A stretch of DNA of 64,000 nucleotides from Chrysopilus asiliformis (GCA_964034945.1 OZ035961.1:12417501-12481500); one strand, 5' to 3'; positions 32,786 through 43,968 are shown, numbered from the stretch's first letter. The notes: generated from the letters alone by a model not told the origin. Numbers and translations: made by a program.

Positions 32786-32793
32786 ATCGCTAC

Positions 32794-32985
32794 AACTGCG
32801 CGGTTTCTAACTGCGCGGTTTCGCAACTGCGCGTTTAAGTTTTTAATACAAAAATTTCGAACTGCGCGGTAAAAATTTTGCAGCTGCGCGGTTTTTTTTA
32901 TAATTTTCGTTTAAAAAAACATGTTTCTAACCCCAAAATTTCATATAAAGTAGGGTTCACAGTGCGCGGTTTCGGTTTGCGCGCT
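32794..32985 (+). repeat. cluster of AACTGCGCGGTTT motifs
   Basis: Five clear copies of (A/C)(A/G)CTGCGCG(G) at about 32,794, 32,809, 32,825, 32,860 and 32,882, with two weaker TGCGCG copies at about 32,963 and 32,978. They are irregularly spaced in AT-rich sequence. It could be a decayed minisatellite or a set of binding sites. Confidence 0.6.
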
Positions 32986-33111
32986 CGTTTTGTGGAACGT
33001 ATCTACACCGCAGTTGGAGGGATTACTGTATTAACAAAAAAAAAATCTTATTCTCTGAAGCAAAATTTTGCCATCAATCAAACCTTTTAAACTCTATTAT
33101 TTCTATATTAT

Positions 33112-33243
33112 TACCACGATTCCGATAGACGTGTCCTTTACGACAAAAGTCGTTTTACGTATTTTTGTTGGTAGAAACGCACTAACAACAACACATAAAA
33201 GGACTCTTGTCGAAAACGACACGACTATCAGAATCGAGGTGTA
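33112..33243. mobile_element. palindromic ~130-bp MITE, copy 2
   Basis: Same palindrome as at 27.24-27.37 kb, with more mismatches between the arms. It is flanked by TA on both sides (33,112-33,113 and 33,242-33,243). This fits a TA target duplication of the Tc1/mariner type. Confidence 0.65.
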
Positions 33244-33249
33244 CATTTA

Positions 33250-36200
33250 CATACAAAAAATGACAAATAAACGCCAGACTTTGATATACGAAACGACATT
33301 TCGATATATGGCGCAAAGCAATACAATTTGGTTACACTAAAAATGTCATAGATCAAAGGAATATTATTCCCCTCCATGTAATAAAAAATACATTTGAAAA
33401 GTGGAGGCTGTGACCAGGAGTTCAAAGAAGTTATGCAATTTAAAGACATAACACCCATGGTACAGTTTTACCATGTTTTACTTCGCTGTAAATCGATTAT
33501 TTTTTTTTATACCGGATTATAGACATGATCATTTTTTAGAATTCGAAATTCCGGAATTAATTGACATTATCGAATTGTAGGTACCTATATCGACATTCAC
33601 CTTTTTTCCCTTATCTTAAACCCTAAATATTTATAATAAAAACTCCATTTGCTATGTATCAAGATTTCAAATATTTAATAATTTATTTTCTTTTCTTTCT
33701 TTTCAGGTAAGTTTTCTCGACTGACTATAAAATATTGGGTATTTTTGGAAATTGAAATGGGCAGGTATTTCAATCGATATTTCCGGATATAAAATATCAT
33801 CTTAATAGAAAAGGTAAAGCCTCTGTAAATCGAAAATAAAATTTTTATCCTCAATTCCTGCTATATCTCAGAGGTATTCTAGACCGTCATCACTCTCCTT
33901 GGCAACTTAAAAACTTATTTGTTTAAAAATAAACTTTAAGCCACATTTATTCTTTTACAAATTGATATAATTTCGGTATATATATCACATTTGATAAAAA
34001 AAAATATCGTTGTTAAATTCAGATCCTCCTCACTTCACCAGCAGTTCGTTAATATATAAGATATTCGGTTTTCATTTGGATTTTATTTTATTTGATGTTA
34101 TTAATTCGACACCTAACAAGATATCCGTTTCATCATTTCTATTGATCGATGCCAAATAAAGCGGAAATATCTAAACGAAGATTTGATCAAATTTCTCATT
34201 AATTTCTCTTTGAACACTAAGATTTTGTAATACAAACTTTGTAATTCAGTTACAATCATCGATTTCGTTAGGAAATTATTTTCGAGTTTTTCATTTTCTC
34301 ATGAAAACTTCAAATCAAATCTAATGAATTTAAAGCATGATATCTCAGTAATCTCAATAACCACTCAATAAGAAGGGGACGGAAATCGAATTGAAATTGG
34401 ACTTTCTGAAATTGAAGAGTGATTGGAATTTAGGGGCGTTCCATATTATGTAGTGGGTTAAATCTAATCAGTTAAAAAGCTTTACTAATCAACACATTGA
34501 ATCAGTATTCTTTCCGGTTCGTCAATTAATTCTTTAAAATTTCAATTAGAGAAACGGATGTGCAGCATTTAAAAATATGGAGAGTTTTTTGCATTTATAA
34601 GATTTGATTGGTACTTAATGCTCAAAGAAGTTAATAAACCTCAAAAGTTTTACTTTATTTCATTAAACTTGAGATTGAAATATCATAGGGTGGCATTTCT
34701 TTGGAATTTCAATCAAATTTTAAAGAAAATCTGTTTTGTGATTTTGGCACAACAGATGATGATTTTTCCATACAAGAAATAGAAGTTTATCTTTATCTAA
34801 AGAGGTCTAGGAAGACTTTTTTTTAGCTCAGAAGGAACATAAAATGTAGTAGTGGTTCCCACATTTCCTTACAACTCCTAATAATAACTTGAGAAAAACC
34901 TTGAACCAGAAATTTTAAAATTTAATTTAAGATTAATGTTTTTTGTGTATCTTGTTCCATATTAAATTTTAAAAATATTTTCTTTTTAGCAATAAATCAA
35001 ATTTTCTCGCGTACAAGCGATACTTACCGCGTTTCTCTGTTAAGTTGAATTATCGTAAGGATATTATCCGCGGCCTATACACCTACATTTCTGGAACTCT
35101 CAATAGTCTTAAATAGACATTGGGTAGCGAAGAAAATGATATCGTTGTGTGGATCAGAAATGATTAATTACGCAATATTCTTTCCAAGGAATCTCTTAGA
35201 ATAATTTCTAACAAATAATTGCAAACATTTATTACGGTTTAATGTTGTTACTTTTTATATAACCATTGCTATCATTGAAGGTCCTGACACAATCTCAAGT
35301 GTTTTCCCACAATCTCAAGTGATTTTATTTTTCTTGACATTTCCATAGAGAGTTTCCACAAATTACATCCGAAAATTTAAGAGTTGGAGACTATTTTACA
35401 TTTAAATTTTAATTACATCCTGAAGTTCCATTGATTAGGGTTGAATTCTACCTGACACTATTGTCAATTAAACTCCAAATGAGAATGAAGTTCTCTTCAA
35501 GATGGAATAAGTAAGTATGCCATATTGAATATTGTTTAGTATTATCCCAAGCTATCGGACCGAAAAGAGCCACAAATAGGCCCATGTCCACCGCATATAA
35601 TCTACAAATAAACATGTTTCCATTGACAATATGAAGTTTTTCATTGGTCATCTTAACTATTAATTTACTGAAGACATAATCCTTTCAAAAAAGGTCCTCT
35701 ACTCATTCTATTTCTTCTATAAAGGCTTTGACCTTAGGCTTCTTGTGTTCTATAATTTCCACATAAATTCTCACATGGCAACACAAAATCCAGCTAAAAT
35801 TTATCTTATGTCTTTTAGAACAAAACCACTTGTCAAATTGTTGATAGCTTGGGTCTTATCATTTTCAATCCCCAGCTTCTGAGAAAAAATAAAATAAAAC
35901 AAAGAATTTTTTATCGGTCGTATCGATTTCCCCTAAAACGAAAAAAAGCCTACAAATCTATCACGTATCTATGAAATTATTTCCCAAAGTAGTCCCTAGG
36001 CTCACATAACTGAAATCAAACTTTTCCATTTATTTCAAAACTCCCTACGGCCAACAATCGTTCCAGAAATCTTCAATCTGGACAATAACAACAGCAACAA
36101 ATCAAAGACCTGCCAGACACAGTCTCGGATTATTTGCCACAAAATCTTTAAATTTTTTTATCTTCTCCCAAAATTCCCATGTCAACAACTACGAAATTCA

Positions 36201-36495
36201 ATTAAAGTATAATTAATTTGGTCAGGAGAAAGAAAAATTCTTGGCGTTAGCTTAAATTACCACAAGAAAGTTATAAAATTTTATTCTTTGAGTAATTAAG
36301 AAAAAATCAAATAATTTAGAAATTTCAATTTTTTAATCACTATATTCCTAAGAAAAAAATTCCAACCCGGCGAGTTTTTCTCTTATTTCCCTTTATAAGC
36401 GCCTATTTCTATTTTGGAAGTTAGCTAGCGACCTTCCTCGGGTGCTGCTTTACCAATCTTCATGCAAGTGTATGGTTTTCCATTTAAATTGGGGG
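33250..36495. other. no gene seen
   Basis: Apart from the candidate recursive splice site this is AT-rich sequence without supported features. A lone TTAGGGGCGTTCCAT at 34,431-34,445 resembles an end of the AGGGGTTGTCC MITE but has no partner. Confidence 0.4.
33676..33713 (+). promoter_or_regulatory. candidate recursive splice site (ratchet point)
   Basis: A long pyrimidine tract (TTTTCTTTTCTTTCTTTTCAG) ends in an acceptor AG at 33,705-33,706, immediately followed by a consensus donor GTAAGT at 33,707-33,712. An AT-rich branch-point-like TTAATAAT lies about 30 nt upstream. Juxtaposed acceptor and donor with no exon between is the known signature of zero-length recursive splice sites in very long insect introns. 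It implies a + strand transcript crossing this window. The host gene is not visible. Confidence 0.6.
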
Positions 36496-36499
36496 ATCA

Positions 36500-36875
36500 T
36501 AAGAGGGCGAACTGAAAAGTAATCGGCCTAGGCTACGGAGCTTTTTCGGCAAAACTCTTTATTTCTCAACACAATCTCTTTTTAACCCTTAAAAGCATGT
36601 TGGTACACACGACCACCTTTTTCGTAACAAATGCTACTCAGTAGTATCAAAATTGTGCCACTGACAAAATTGTACCACCATTGCCGCATGAAACTTTGAA
36701 ATGGCACCACTAAAAAAATTTTTCGTTTGCCGCATGAGTAAAAATATTTGCTATTTTGCTGTGCCTTTAAAGGTTAAAGCGATAAACTTCGTCCAACGAA
36801 TTCCGGATTCGTCCCAGTACTTTTCCAGGCATTTTTCCACAGAAATTAACCTTTTATACCGGATTTTTCAATTCA
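36500..36875 (-). pseudogene. mariner-like transposase 3' fossil
   Basis: On the - strand the frame reads about 27 residues containing EKCLEKYWDESGIRWTKFIA. It is then broken by a 192-bp insertion, and after that gap it continues for a few residues to a stop at 36,559-36,561. The continuation is LKRDCVEK-stop when the insertion is ignored. That ending is typical of mariner-family transposases as I know them. Beyond the stop, the - strand reads GGCCGATTACTTTTCAGTTC then GCCCTCTTA, a mariner-like 3' terminal repeat. The 5' part of the element is absent: an in-frame stop and unrelated sequence begin near 36,875. Nothing functional remains. Confidence 0.6.
36586..36773. mobile_element. piggyBac-like MITE nested in the mariner fossil
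   Basis: The 188-bp element is flanked by TTAA on both sides (36,582-36,585 and 36,774-36,777). Its ends are CCCTTAAAAGCATG at the left and, reading inward from the right, CCTTTAAAGGCA. TTAA duplication with CCC/CCT-started ends is the piggyBac hallmark. Removing it with one TTAA rejoins the mariner reading frame cleanly. It is non-coding. Confidence 0.7.
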
Positions 36876-36879
36876 GTAC

Positions 36880-38785
36880 TATAATTTATCAAATGCTAGA
36901 AAAAACGATCACTAATATACAAAACATACTCCGAAGTAGAGTGATTACTGTAAATGATATTTTTTAAGTTTTTCACCTGCGGCTTAATTGGCATTTTTAC
37001 AATTTCAGTCGCATTTATTTATGCAACGTTATTTATTGCACAAATTGAATGAATTTACACTTGGGACTGTATAGCTCTTAATGTGAATCACTGCACCGGG
37101 GTTTAGGAAATTTTTCCTGCGGCGCACAATGCTTAACTGTTTTTCGCCAGATTTGATTTATTAGCTTTCATTCAAGTAAATTTGTTGTTTCGTTATTGTT
37201 TCTTATCAGCCATCCACAAAAAAAATATCGGGGCAAATTTGAAATAACTCTCATGTCCATCACAATACATTACAAGATGAAATGGCCCCTCACATGAAAT
37301 TTAATAACAAATTTCTTTTCCGCTGGTGGCACCTACAGTTTTATTCGAATTTCTTCTGTCAGATTTTTTTTTTCATTTCATTGAATATCAGAAGTTACGG
37401 CCGTACGCCTGATGGGAATAATACAGCTTAAGAAATTTATTTTTCCGTATTTTTCATTTTTCTATTTTTTTCATTTTTTTCATTTTTTTTATGTAAAAAA
37501 AAATTGTGAAAAACTACGCACCTCATAAAAACCCAATTATTTTTCAAACAACAAAAAAAAAGACATGACAACTTTAATACAATATCTTTAGCAAATCAAA
37601 GTCATTCACCTTAACTACCCCTGATGAATAAATCGCAACATTTTCTCGGTCGGGTCGCCTCAAATCAAAACACAACTCGAGGTACCAAAAACCATTCTAT
37701 GATGAGATTTTCAACCGAAATGTCGGATGTAATATATTTAAAAAAAAATGAGTGACACCTTAATAGACGGCCCAAAATCAGAGATTTTATCCATATAGCT
37801 ATTTCTAACGTTGAAGCCGAATCCTTCAAAAAGTCGACACAAGATTTCCACTTACTATGGGATAACAAAAACATATCTTGGTGAATATGTGAAGATTTAT
37901 TTTGATGTAAGAAAATCAAAACAATACAATAACTGCCACCGTACTTGCATATATGACATAAATATTGTGAACGAAAGAAACATACATTAATAAAAAACAG
38001 ATTATATTCTAACCATCATATATACGTGTTTTACGTTAATGACATCATTGTTTCTTGTGTCTTAATCAAATTGCATTATAAATTACCTGTAGCCGGAAGC
38101 GAATTTATTATCCCCCATAAGACAGTCGTATAAGGTTTTAGATGATATCCTTTTCTTGCTATTTTCAACCCTCAGCGCTTGAAATTTTCAGGCATTTATT
38201 GTTGTTGTGGAAAAGAAGAGTTTTTACTTATTAGAGATTAAATAAAACAGTTGGAAGCAGAAGAACACTTCCAATTTCCATAGAATTTAATTATATTAAT
38301 AAAGAAATGCTTATGAGACGATTAAACGTTTAAAAAGTTACCTAATCTTTGATACAATTATTGTCTATATTACGCTGTGAATATCCCTCAAATGGAACCT
38401 ATAAAGAAGTAACAATTAAGCGTACTCTTATCTCTTAACAACATTTAAGTTGGAATTCATGAACATTCAACCGGAAGCTGAACTTAATGAATGCTTTAGA
38501 GAGAGTCCTTGATAAAACTAGAGGGTCCTTAATAGTGAGTAACTTCAAAGATAAATGAAGTAAATTTTATGTTTGACAAAGTTTATTTGAAAATTCAGTT
38601 GCCAGATAAAACTAGTAATTATCTCACTGAATTTTAGTTGGTAACTAAATTGTTAAATTGATAAAAAAATGTTTGAAAAAAAATTTGTTAAATATTATTT
38701 ATATTTATTAAACATAGCTTTTTCCGTTCTAGCGGTAAGATGATACTTTTCTTACATGGTTTAATTATTTGTGGTAGCTTGCATA
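36880..38785. other. no gene seen
   Basis: AT-rich sequence. A pyrimidine-rich CATTTTTTT stretch lies at about 37,440-37,500. An 84-codon - strand frame at 37,919-37,665 is unsupported. Confidence 0.4.
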
Positions 38786-38789
38786 CCCA

Positions 38790-39470
38790 TCGGCAAAAAC
38801 GGGAAAGGATACTCGCATTATCCTTACAGGACCTTCCGTTTTTAATTTCAAAAATTTAACACCGGATTCGTGATCAGCGACCCCGGAAACCCCCGAGTGA
38901 AACTTTTCAGCCTCCTATTGGGCAGGATTCATGGCAAGAATCACGGTTTAAAAACACCCAAACCCCCTTTACCCCCCGTTTACCCCCTTAGCGGTAAAAT
39001 TGCGGAAAACCCCACCTTAGTGAGCGCCTACGTGATGGTTGGAACATATTGTGAAAGTTTCAAGTTTCTAGCTCCAGGGGTATGGGCTGGGCGTTGATGA
39101 GTCAGTCAGTCAATCAGTCAGTCAATCAGTCAGTCAATCAGTCAGTCAATCAGTCAGTCAATCAGTCAGTCAATCAGTCAGTCAATCAATCAGTCAATCA
39201 GTCAGTCAATCAGTCAGTCAATCAGTCAGTCAATCAGTCAGTCAATCAGTCAGTCAATCAGTCAGTCAATCAGTCAGTCAATCAGTCAGTCAATCAGTCA
39301 GTCAATCAGTCAGTCAATCAGTCAGTCAATCAGTCAGTCAATCAGTCAGTCAATCAGTCAGTCAATCAGTCAGTCAATCAGTCAGTCAATCAGTCAGTCA
39401 ATCAGTCAGTCAATCAGTCAGTCAATCAATCAGTCAGTCAGGTTAAACGATTTTATATATATAGATGAAA
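38790..39470 (+). repeat. dispersed repeat carrying a GTCAGTCAATCA minisatellite
   Basis: The left part (GGAAAGGATACTCGCATTAT..CTTACAGGACCT) is the inverted core of family B. It is followed by a GC-richer segment with CCCCGTTTACCCCC, the phrase AAGTTTCAAGTTTCTAGCTCC, the minisatellite, and an AT-rich tail TTTTATATATATAGAT. The layout (constant phrase, tetranucleotide-based tandem, TATATATA tail) is that of a transposon-derived repeat. The type is not assigned. Confidence 0.5.
39101..39441 (+). repeat. 12-bp minisatellite GTCAGTCAATCA
   Basis: About 28 units of GTCAGTCAATCA, almost perfectly regular, with shortened units near 39,185 and 39,425. Because 12 is a multiple of three, one frame is open throughout and would encode repeated VNQS. 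I regard this as a by-product and not a gene. Confidence 0.9.
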
Positions 39471-39544
39471 AATTTGATATTTATATAGGATTTTTTTGTG
39501 CGAAAAAAATTAAAAACTCAATAACTTACCTCAGTTAGCAAGTT

Positions 39545-39960
39545 GAAATTATAAGAGCAAGCTTTTATCACAAGTCAAACCCCTTTCGAAAATGACAAAA
39601 CTTGAATCACTCCTTCTCCCCTCCACCATGCAAATAGGAAAGTTTTTTGTAATTTTCTCGAAAACGGTTCCTTTATTGAGAAAATTGTCTAAAAAATTGT
39701 CTAGGTAGTTAGAATTTGATTCTACATAACTCTGATACAACAAAATTCAGTCGGACCAGTCCCTCCCCCTCCCCCTCCCCCATACAAATGGAAACCATTT
39801 TTGCGATTTTCTCGAAAACGGTTCATTTTTTCCAAAATCTTTCGAATGCAAAAAACCACATCATAATCGGTCAAAGTTTACTGGTAGAAGTCGATCTTAC
39901 AAATTTCGTTACATACATACATACACACGAAGACACACACACCCAGGCAGACATGTTCCT
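39545..39960 (+). repeat. family C repeat, copy 2 (two modules)
   Basis: Two successive modules each contain CATACAAATGG- or CATGCAAATAGG-like phrases and TTTTCTCGAAAACGGTTC, separated by GATTCTACATAACTC and CAGTCGGACCAGTCCC. A CATA/CACA microsatellite at about 39,910-39,945 closes the element. Confidence 0.5.
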
Positions 39961-39964
39961 GACT

Positions 39965-40720
39965 CATCAAACTAAGTCGATGGATATATATCTTGAGCAT
40001 GCAAGACTCCATTATAATTTCGTTTTTTGAAGTAATTTTTATACCCTGCTTATATGTAAGAAACGTTAAAAACGTTGTGAGACTCGTTACATGCGTAGAA
40101 GGAAATAAAAAAATCTTGAGTAATTACGAAAAACTTATAAACACAAGCGTGTTGGTATACAAATCTTTTCGGCACAAAATTAACAAAAAAAAACGTGTGT
40201 ACGACAAATTGGCCCTTAAAAAATATTTGAATGCACTGCTCAAGTTAATTCCAGACAAATTTTCAGTCGCACGAGATAATTCGATTAAGGTCTTTTAAAT
40301 GTTTATTCTAATAAATTTTCACAAATTTTAGTGAAAATAAAATCCGAGAAGAAGAAAAAGATTTGTTTATCTTCAAATTTCATAAAAAATTGAGAAAAAT
40401 GTCAAAAAATTGTCAAAATGTTTAAATAATTATCCGATGGGATAACTCTATTTTTCAAAAGTTGTTAAGAAAGTGATTTCTGAAATTTTTTCCACATTCC
40501 AGTGGATATTTAAAAAAACAGATTCAAGGAAATAAAATGTTCCCGAAAAACAAGCTATCCAGATTATTGTTCCCCAACCGATCAAAATTTGAATTCTACA
40601 AGCAACAAAGATTTGTAAAACCACTCAAATTTAATTGCGAAACCCTCTCGCAACCGATTTCCATAACTAATAAGAATGGATTTTTTAATGTAGGCAGTCT
40701 AATAAAATAAATACCCAAAT
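39965..40720. other. no gene seen
   Basis: A 101-codon + strand frame (39,993-40,298), lysine-rich, has no recognisable domain and no start or splice context that supports it. Confidence 0.35.
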
Positions 40721-41020
40721 ATTAACACGTTGACGGACAGTTGCGTCTATAGCCGTCAAGTTCAAGTTCACTATGTGACATGACGGCAATAGCCGTCCAA
40801 TACGAAACGGTCGTTTTTAGACACTGCGGCTGTAGCAGCACAAATGTGCATTTACCAGCGTACAAGTAGAAGCCTAGTGTCATGTTTTCGAAAAAAAATT
40901 TAGTATGCAAGGTTAACACATTGAGTATGCACGTGGTTGTGAACGGAGTAGTGCGATCTTGTTTTCTCTTCAATTTACAGTTGCTATTGATACATTTAAC
41001 GATATTTTTTGTTTATACTG

Positions 41021-41246
41021 GTAAGTATTTGTTTATGATTGATTTTACACTTTAAATAGAAAAAAAAATTAAAATTTAGCATTTTTTGCTACATTTAGCG
41101 ATATTTATGGTTATACTGTTTACTTTTTGTTTTTTATGATATTACATTTGAAATATAAAAATTATAATGTAAATAATAAATGTATAAATAATATACAATA
41201 AATAATAATATAAAATAAAATTGAATGTTTTATTCAATATTTATAG
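41021..41246 (+). other. probable 5'-UTR intron of the piggyBac-like transposase
   Basis: The donor GTAAGTATTT at 41,021 and the acceptor TATTTATAG ending at 41,246 bracket 226 bp of A/T-rich sequence immediately upstream of the ATG at 41,250. Confidence 0.45.
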
Positions 41247-41249
41247 AAA

Positions 41250-41483
41250 ATGGCCAGTTGGGAAAAAGAACAGGCTAGGCTGCTGAAGCTTTTTGAGGAA
41301 ACAGGTAGTGGGTCAAGCAACAGTGAATCTGAACCTGATGCTGACTGTGCTGAAAATAACATTTCGTGTAAAACTCCCAAAAATACTTTGTTGCTCACAA
41401 AAAATTGCTTATTTCAGTCATTAAACCTGTCATTTACGTTTTTAAATTTTTGCTGTTATAGCCGCCATCGTCCCATTACATAG
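41250..41483 (+). pseudogene. N-terminal remnant of a piggyBac-like transposase
   Basis: The frame begins MASWEKEQARLLKLFEETG and continues into a serine/aspartate/glutamate-rich stretch (SNSESEPDAD), which is the usual low-complexity acidic start of piggyBac-family transposases. After about 50 residues the sequence becomes hydrophobic and unlike the family. The catalytic DDE/D core and the C-terminal cysteine-rich domain are missing. It lies inside TTAA-flanked terminal repeats, which supports the identification. It probably encodes nothing functional now. A short regulatory peptide cannot be excluded. Confidence 0.5.
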
Positions 41484-41671
41484 TGTCTAGAGTCCGCTGG
41501 CGCCATGACGGTTGTAGCCGCAACCTAATTAAAGGTGCTGAATTAATCAAAATTAAGTGTATTTAAGCAGAAAGAGTAAAACTATACTTCTAATATTCTA
41601 AAAATTACAAAAACATATAGTGTCAATTTTCGAATTTCACTTGTTTCTACTGTCCGTCAACGTGTTAAGTA

Positions 41672-42625
41672 ATATTGCCAACCCCTTTTTTCATCATTCA
41701 ATAAGAAGGGACACTAGAAATCATTCAAGGCCAGTAAAAAGAGAAAATCCCTTTTTGGTTGTTGATAAATAATCAAATTTCAAATTACCAAACATCATCT
41801 TATATTCCAGCAGACTAATCACCCTCTGAAATAATTTTCGCAATAATTCCTTTGCCACGTTTTTCACCCCTTGAACTCTTCACGAATTCCCCGGTGCTGT
41901 TGTTTTTGTAATAATATTCCCCAGGAAAAAAAAACCATCCAACGCGAATTATTTAAACGACAAAGTTATTAGGTTTACTTTCCCATCGAAGGCATTTAGT
42001 TCTTGATGTCCTGGAATTTTCTAAATGGAATCTTATACTGTCACTTTTTGTTGTCGTTAAACGCTTAAAATGAAAATATTTCTCCCAGCTTAAGTATCGG
42101 AATCAGTTGACATCATGTTGAAGAAACATCTTCCGAAATACCAAAGACCGCCCTCTCTTTCACTCTCTCTCTACCTTTGCGCCCGGGGCACCCATAATAT
42201 AGCCAAATGGGGATGAGGAAAAATCCTTCGTGATGCTATCATTTTGCTGCTGCCCTTAGAAACGTTTTTCTTTCGTTCAATTTGACGGCATCTTGTTAAT
42301 TAAATTCAAATGGAAGAGACACTGTTTGACAGAAGGAAATTCACCAATTAATCTCAAGAGGAAAACTTTTCAATTTCGATGTTGATGGGAAAATTGGGAA
42401 AACGGAATGAGAAATCGCGGCCGTTTATTTTCCGTATTTTATTTTATTTCATTACATTTTCCACGGAAAAGTTTTCGCAAAAAGCACGTATCACCGGCAT
42501 TAAAAATTTATGCAGAAAATTGAAAATCAGTTTGGGAGCAATCCATAAATAAATGTGGCCTTTTCGTCACCAATTTTACAATCAATGTCAATCATAAAGT
42601 CTCCACTTTAGTACACCATCATCGA
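41672..42625. other. no gene seen
   Basis: AT-rich sequence with a CT-rich tract at about 42,150-42,175. Confidence 0.4.
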
Positions 42626-42627
42626 CG

Positions 42628-43042
42628 ATATATCGCACATGGTCCCGTAGACTGTAGTATCTCAAAAAAATGTGTTTTTCAGTAATTATTCCATTATGTA
42701 AAGGAAAATTGACTGAATCAAATGAAAAACAAATTTAAATGTAAACGTAGTCCTAAAATTTATTTTTTTTTGGTTTTTTAAATTCCCATTTTTTAAAATT
42801 TAAATTGATTTTGTGGAAAACAAACCTATCTCTATCTTTTATTATTGCAAAAAAAAAAAAAAAATGAAGCAAATGATCTGTAAATTATTATCAAAAGAGT
42901 AATAAATTGAAATATTACTGTACAGACAACAGAAAAAACAATTATTCATAAACAATTATTTTGAAATGAAAACTTTGAATGCGTTTTTCTCAAAATGGCC
43001 GATTTTGAGATACTACAGTCTACGGGACCATGTGCGATATAT
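42628..43042. mobile_element. 415-bp element with ~40-bp perfect terminal inverted repeats
   Basis: ATATATCGCACATGGTCCCG and the following GTAGACTGTAGTATCTCAAA at the left are repeated exactly, inverted, at the right end (about 43,003-43,042). The interior is AT-rich with no reading frame. ATATAT-rich ends could hide a TA duplication. It is a MITE of unassigned superfamily, recent enough that the TIRs are still identical. Confidence 0.8.
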
Positions 43043-43044
43043 TT

Positions 43045-43965
43045 GAATAAGAGATTCCAAGAATAAATCTTAAAGTTGGGAAATTTACGACCCACCAATA
43101 TTTCGAATTTTTTTGAGAAACACCTACAAAACAGTGAAAGTTTTTTTCTTCTATAATCAACAGCAATTGATTCTGATATCCCCGGATACCTTGCTTTCGG
43201 TAGACGTTATCCTGTCTCTTGCGGAATGAAAACATCACAACATTTATTTTGAAATTAAATTGAAACTCAAAATCACTCGTGCGAAAGAGTTTTCCACAGT
43301 ATCCTCATAGTTGATCGAATTCTTCTTACATTTCTTACATTACGGCAGGACTTGAAAATCCAGTAGGGAAGGTAAAAGAATCTATTCTGAACCATCTATA
43401 ACTTTTATTTTTATTTTTTTGCTATTTTCTTCAAGCGTCTATTTCATTCTTCGTCGTCTTCTAAGTTTCATTAAAATTCTCGCATTCGCAGGAAGTCGAT
43501 CGGAAGTCACCCGTGGGTGTTTTTGATGTGAATTATCGAAAGGAAAATAATTTTCTTAATATTAAAACTATCTTCTGATGTGTTACCATTTACACTTCCA
43601 TCAGAGTGTTTTCTCTAAAATGCATTTCCTCATGTTGAGGTGAAATCATAGAGCATATATTGTTTTTATAGTTTTTTTCCCAAGAGTTTTTCAAGATTTT
43701 TACTTTTTTAGAGCGCAATATAGGTTTACAAACATTGAAGTGAAATTGACAACTATTTAGTTTGTTCAGGTAATACAGCCTTTTTTCGTTAGAATATAAT
43801 TCGCCTATCCAAAGATTTCATACCGGAGAGTAATCTACAGAGTAGACAAAAACGAACTGTTATTTTCTATAGTTTTTTGTACTGCAGTCTAAAAAGTCAA
43901 ATTAGGCATCAAATTTTCACACGATATCTTATACCCTACATGATAATCATAAGGAAGTGTATTTA
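43045..43965. other. no gene seen
   Basis: AT-rich sequence without supported features. Confidence 0.4.
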
Positions 43966-43968
43966 ATT

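Larger units (their letters stand above)
40722..41668 (+). mobile_element. piggyBac-like element, internally deleted (TTAA-flanked)
   Basis: TTAA at 40,722-40,725 and 41,665-41,668 bound a 939-bp element. Its exact 15-bp terminal inverted repeats are CACGTTGACGGACAG (40,726-40,740) and CTGTCCGTCAACGTG (41,650-41,664). Just inside both ends, short palindromic GACGG..ATAGCCGTC units recur (ATAGCCGTCAAG, GACGGCAATAGCCGTCC, TATAGCCGCC, GACGGTTGTAGCCGC). An apparent transposase start exon survives inside. It is too short for a full transposase (about 600 residues), so it is a deletion derivative. Confidence 0.8.

Noticed and set aside
39082..39468. 128-codon frame of repeated VNQS
   Set aside because: A 12-bp tandem repeat is automatically open in frame. 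The unit is inside a dispersed non-coding repeat and there is no start or splice context.
43755..43790. TTTGTTCAG|GTAATA as another recursive splice site
   Set aside because: The pyrimidine tract is short and interrupted and the donor is weak (GTAATA), so it is not distinguishable from chance.
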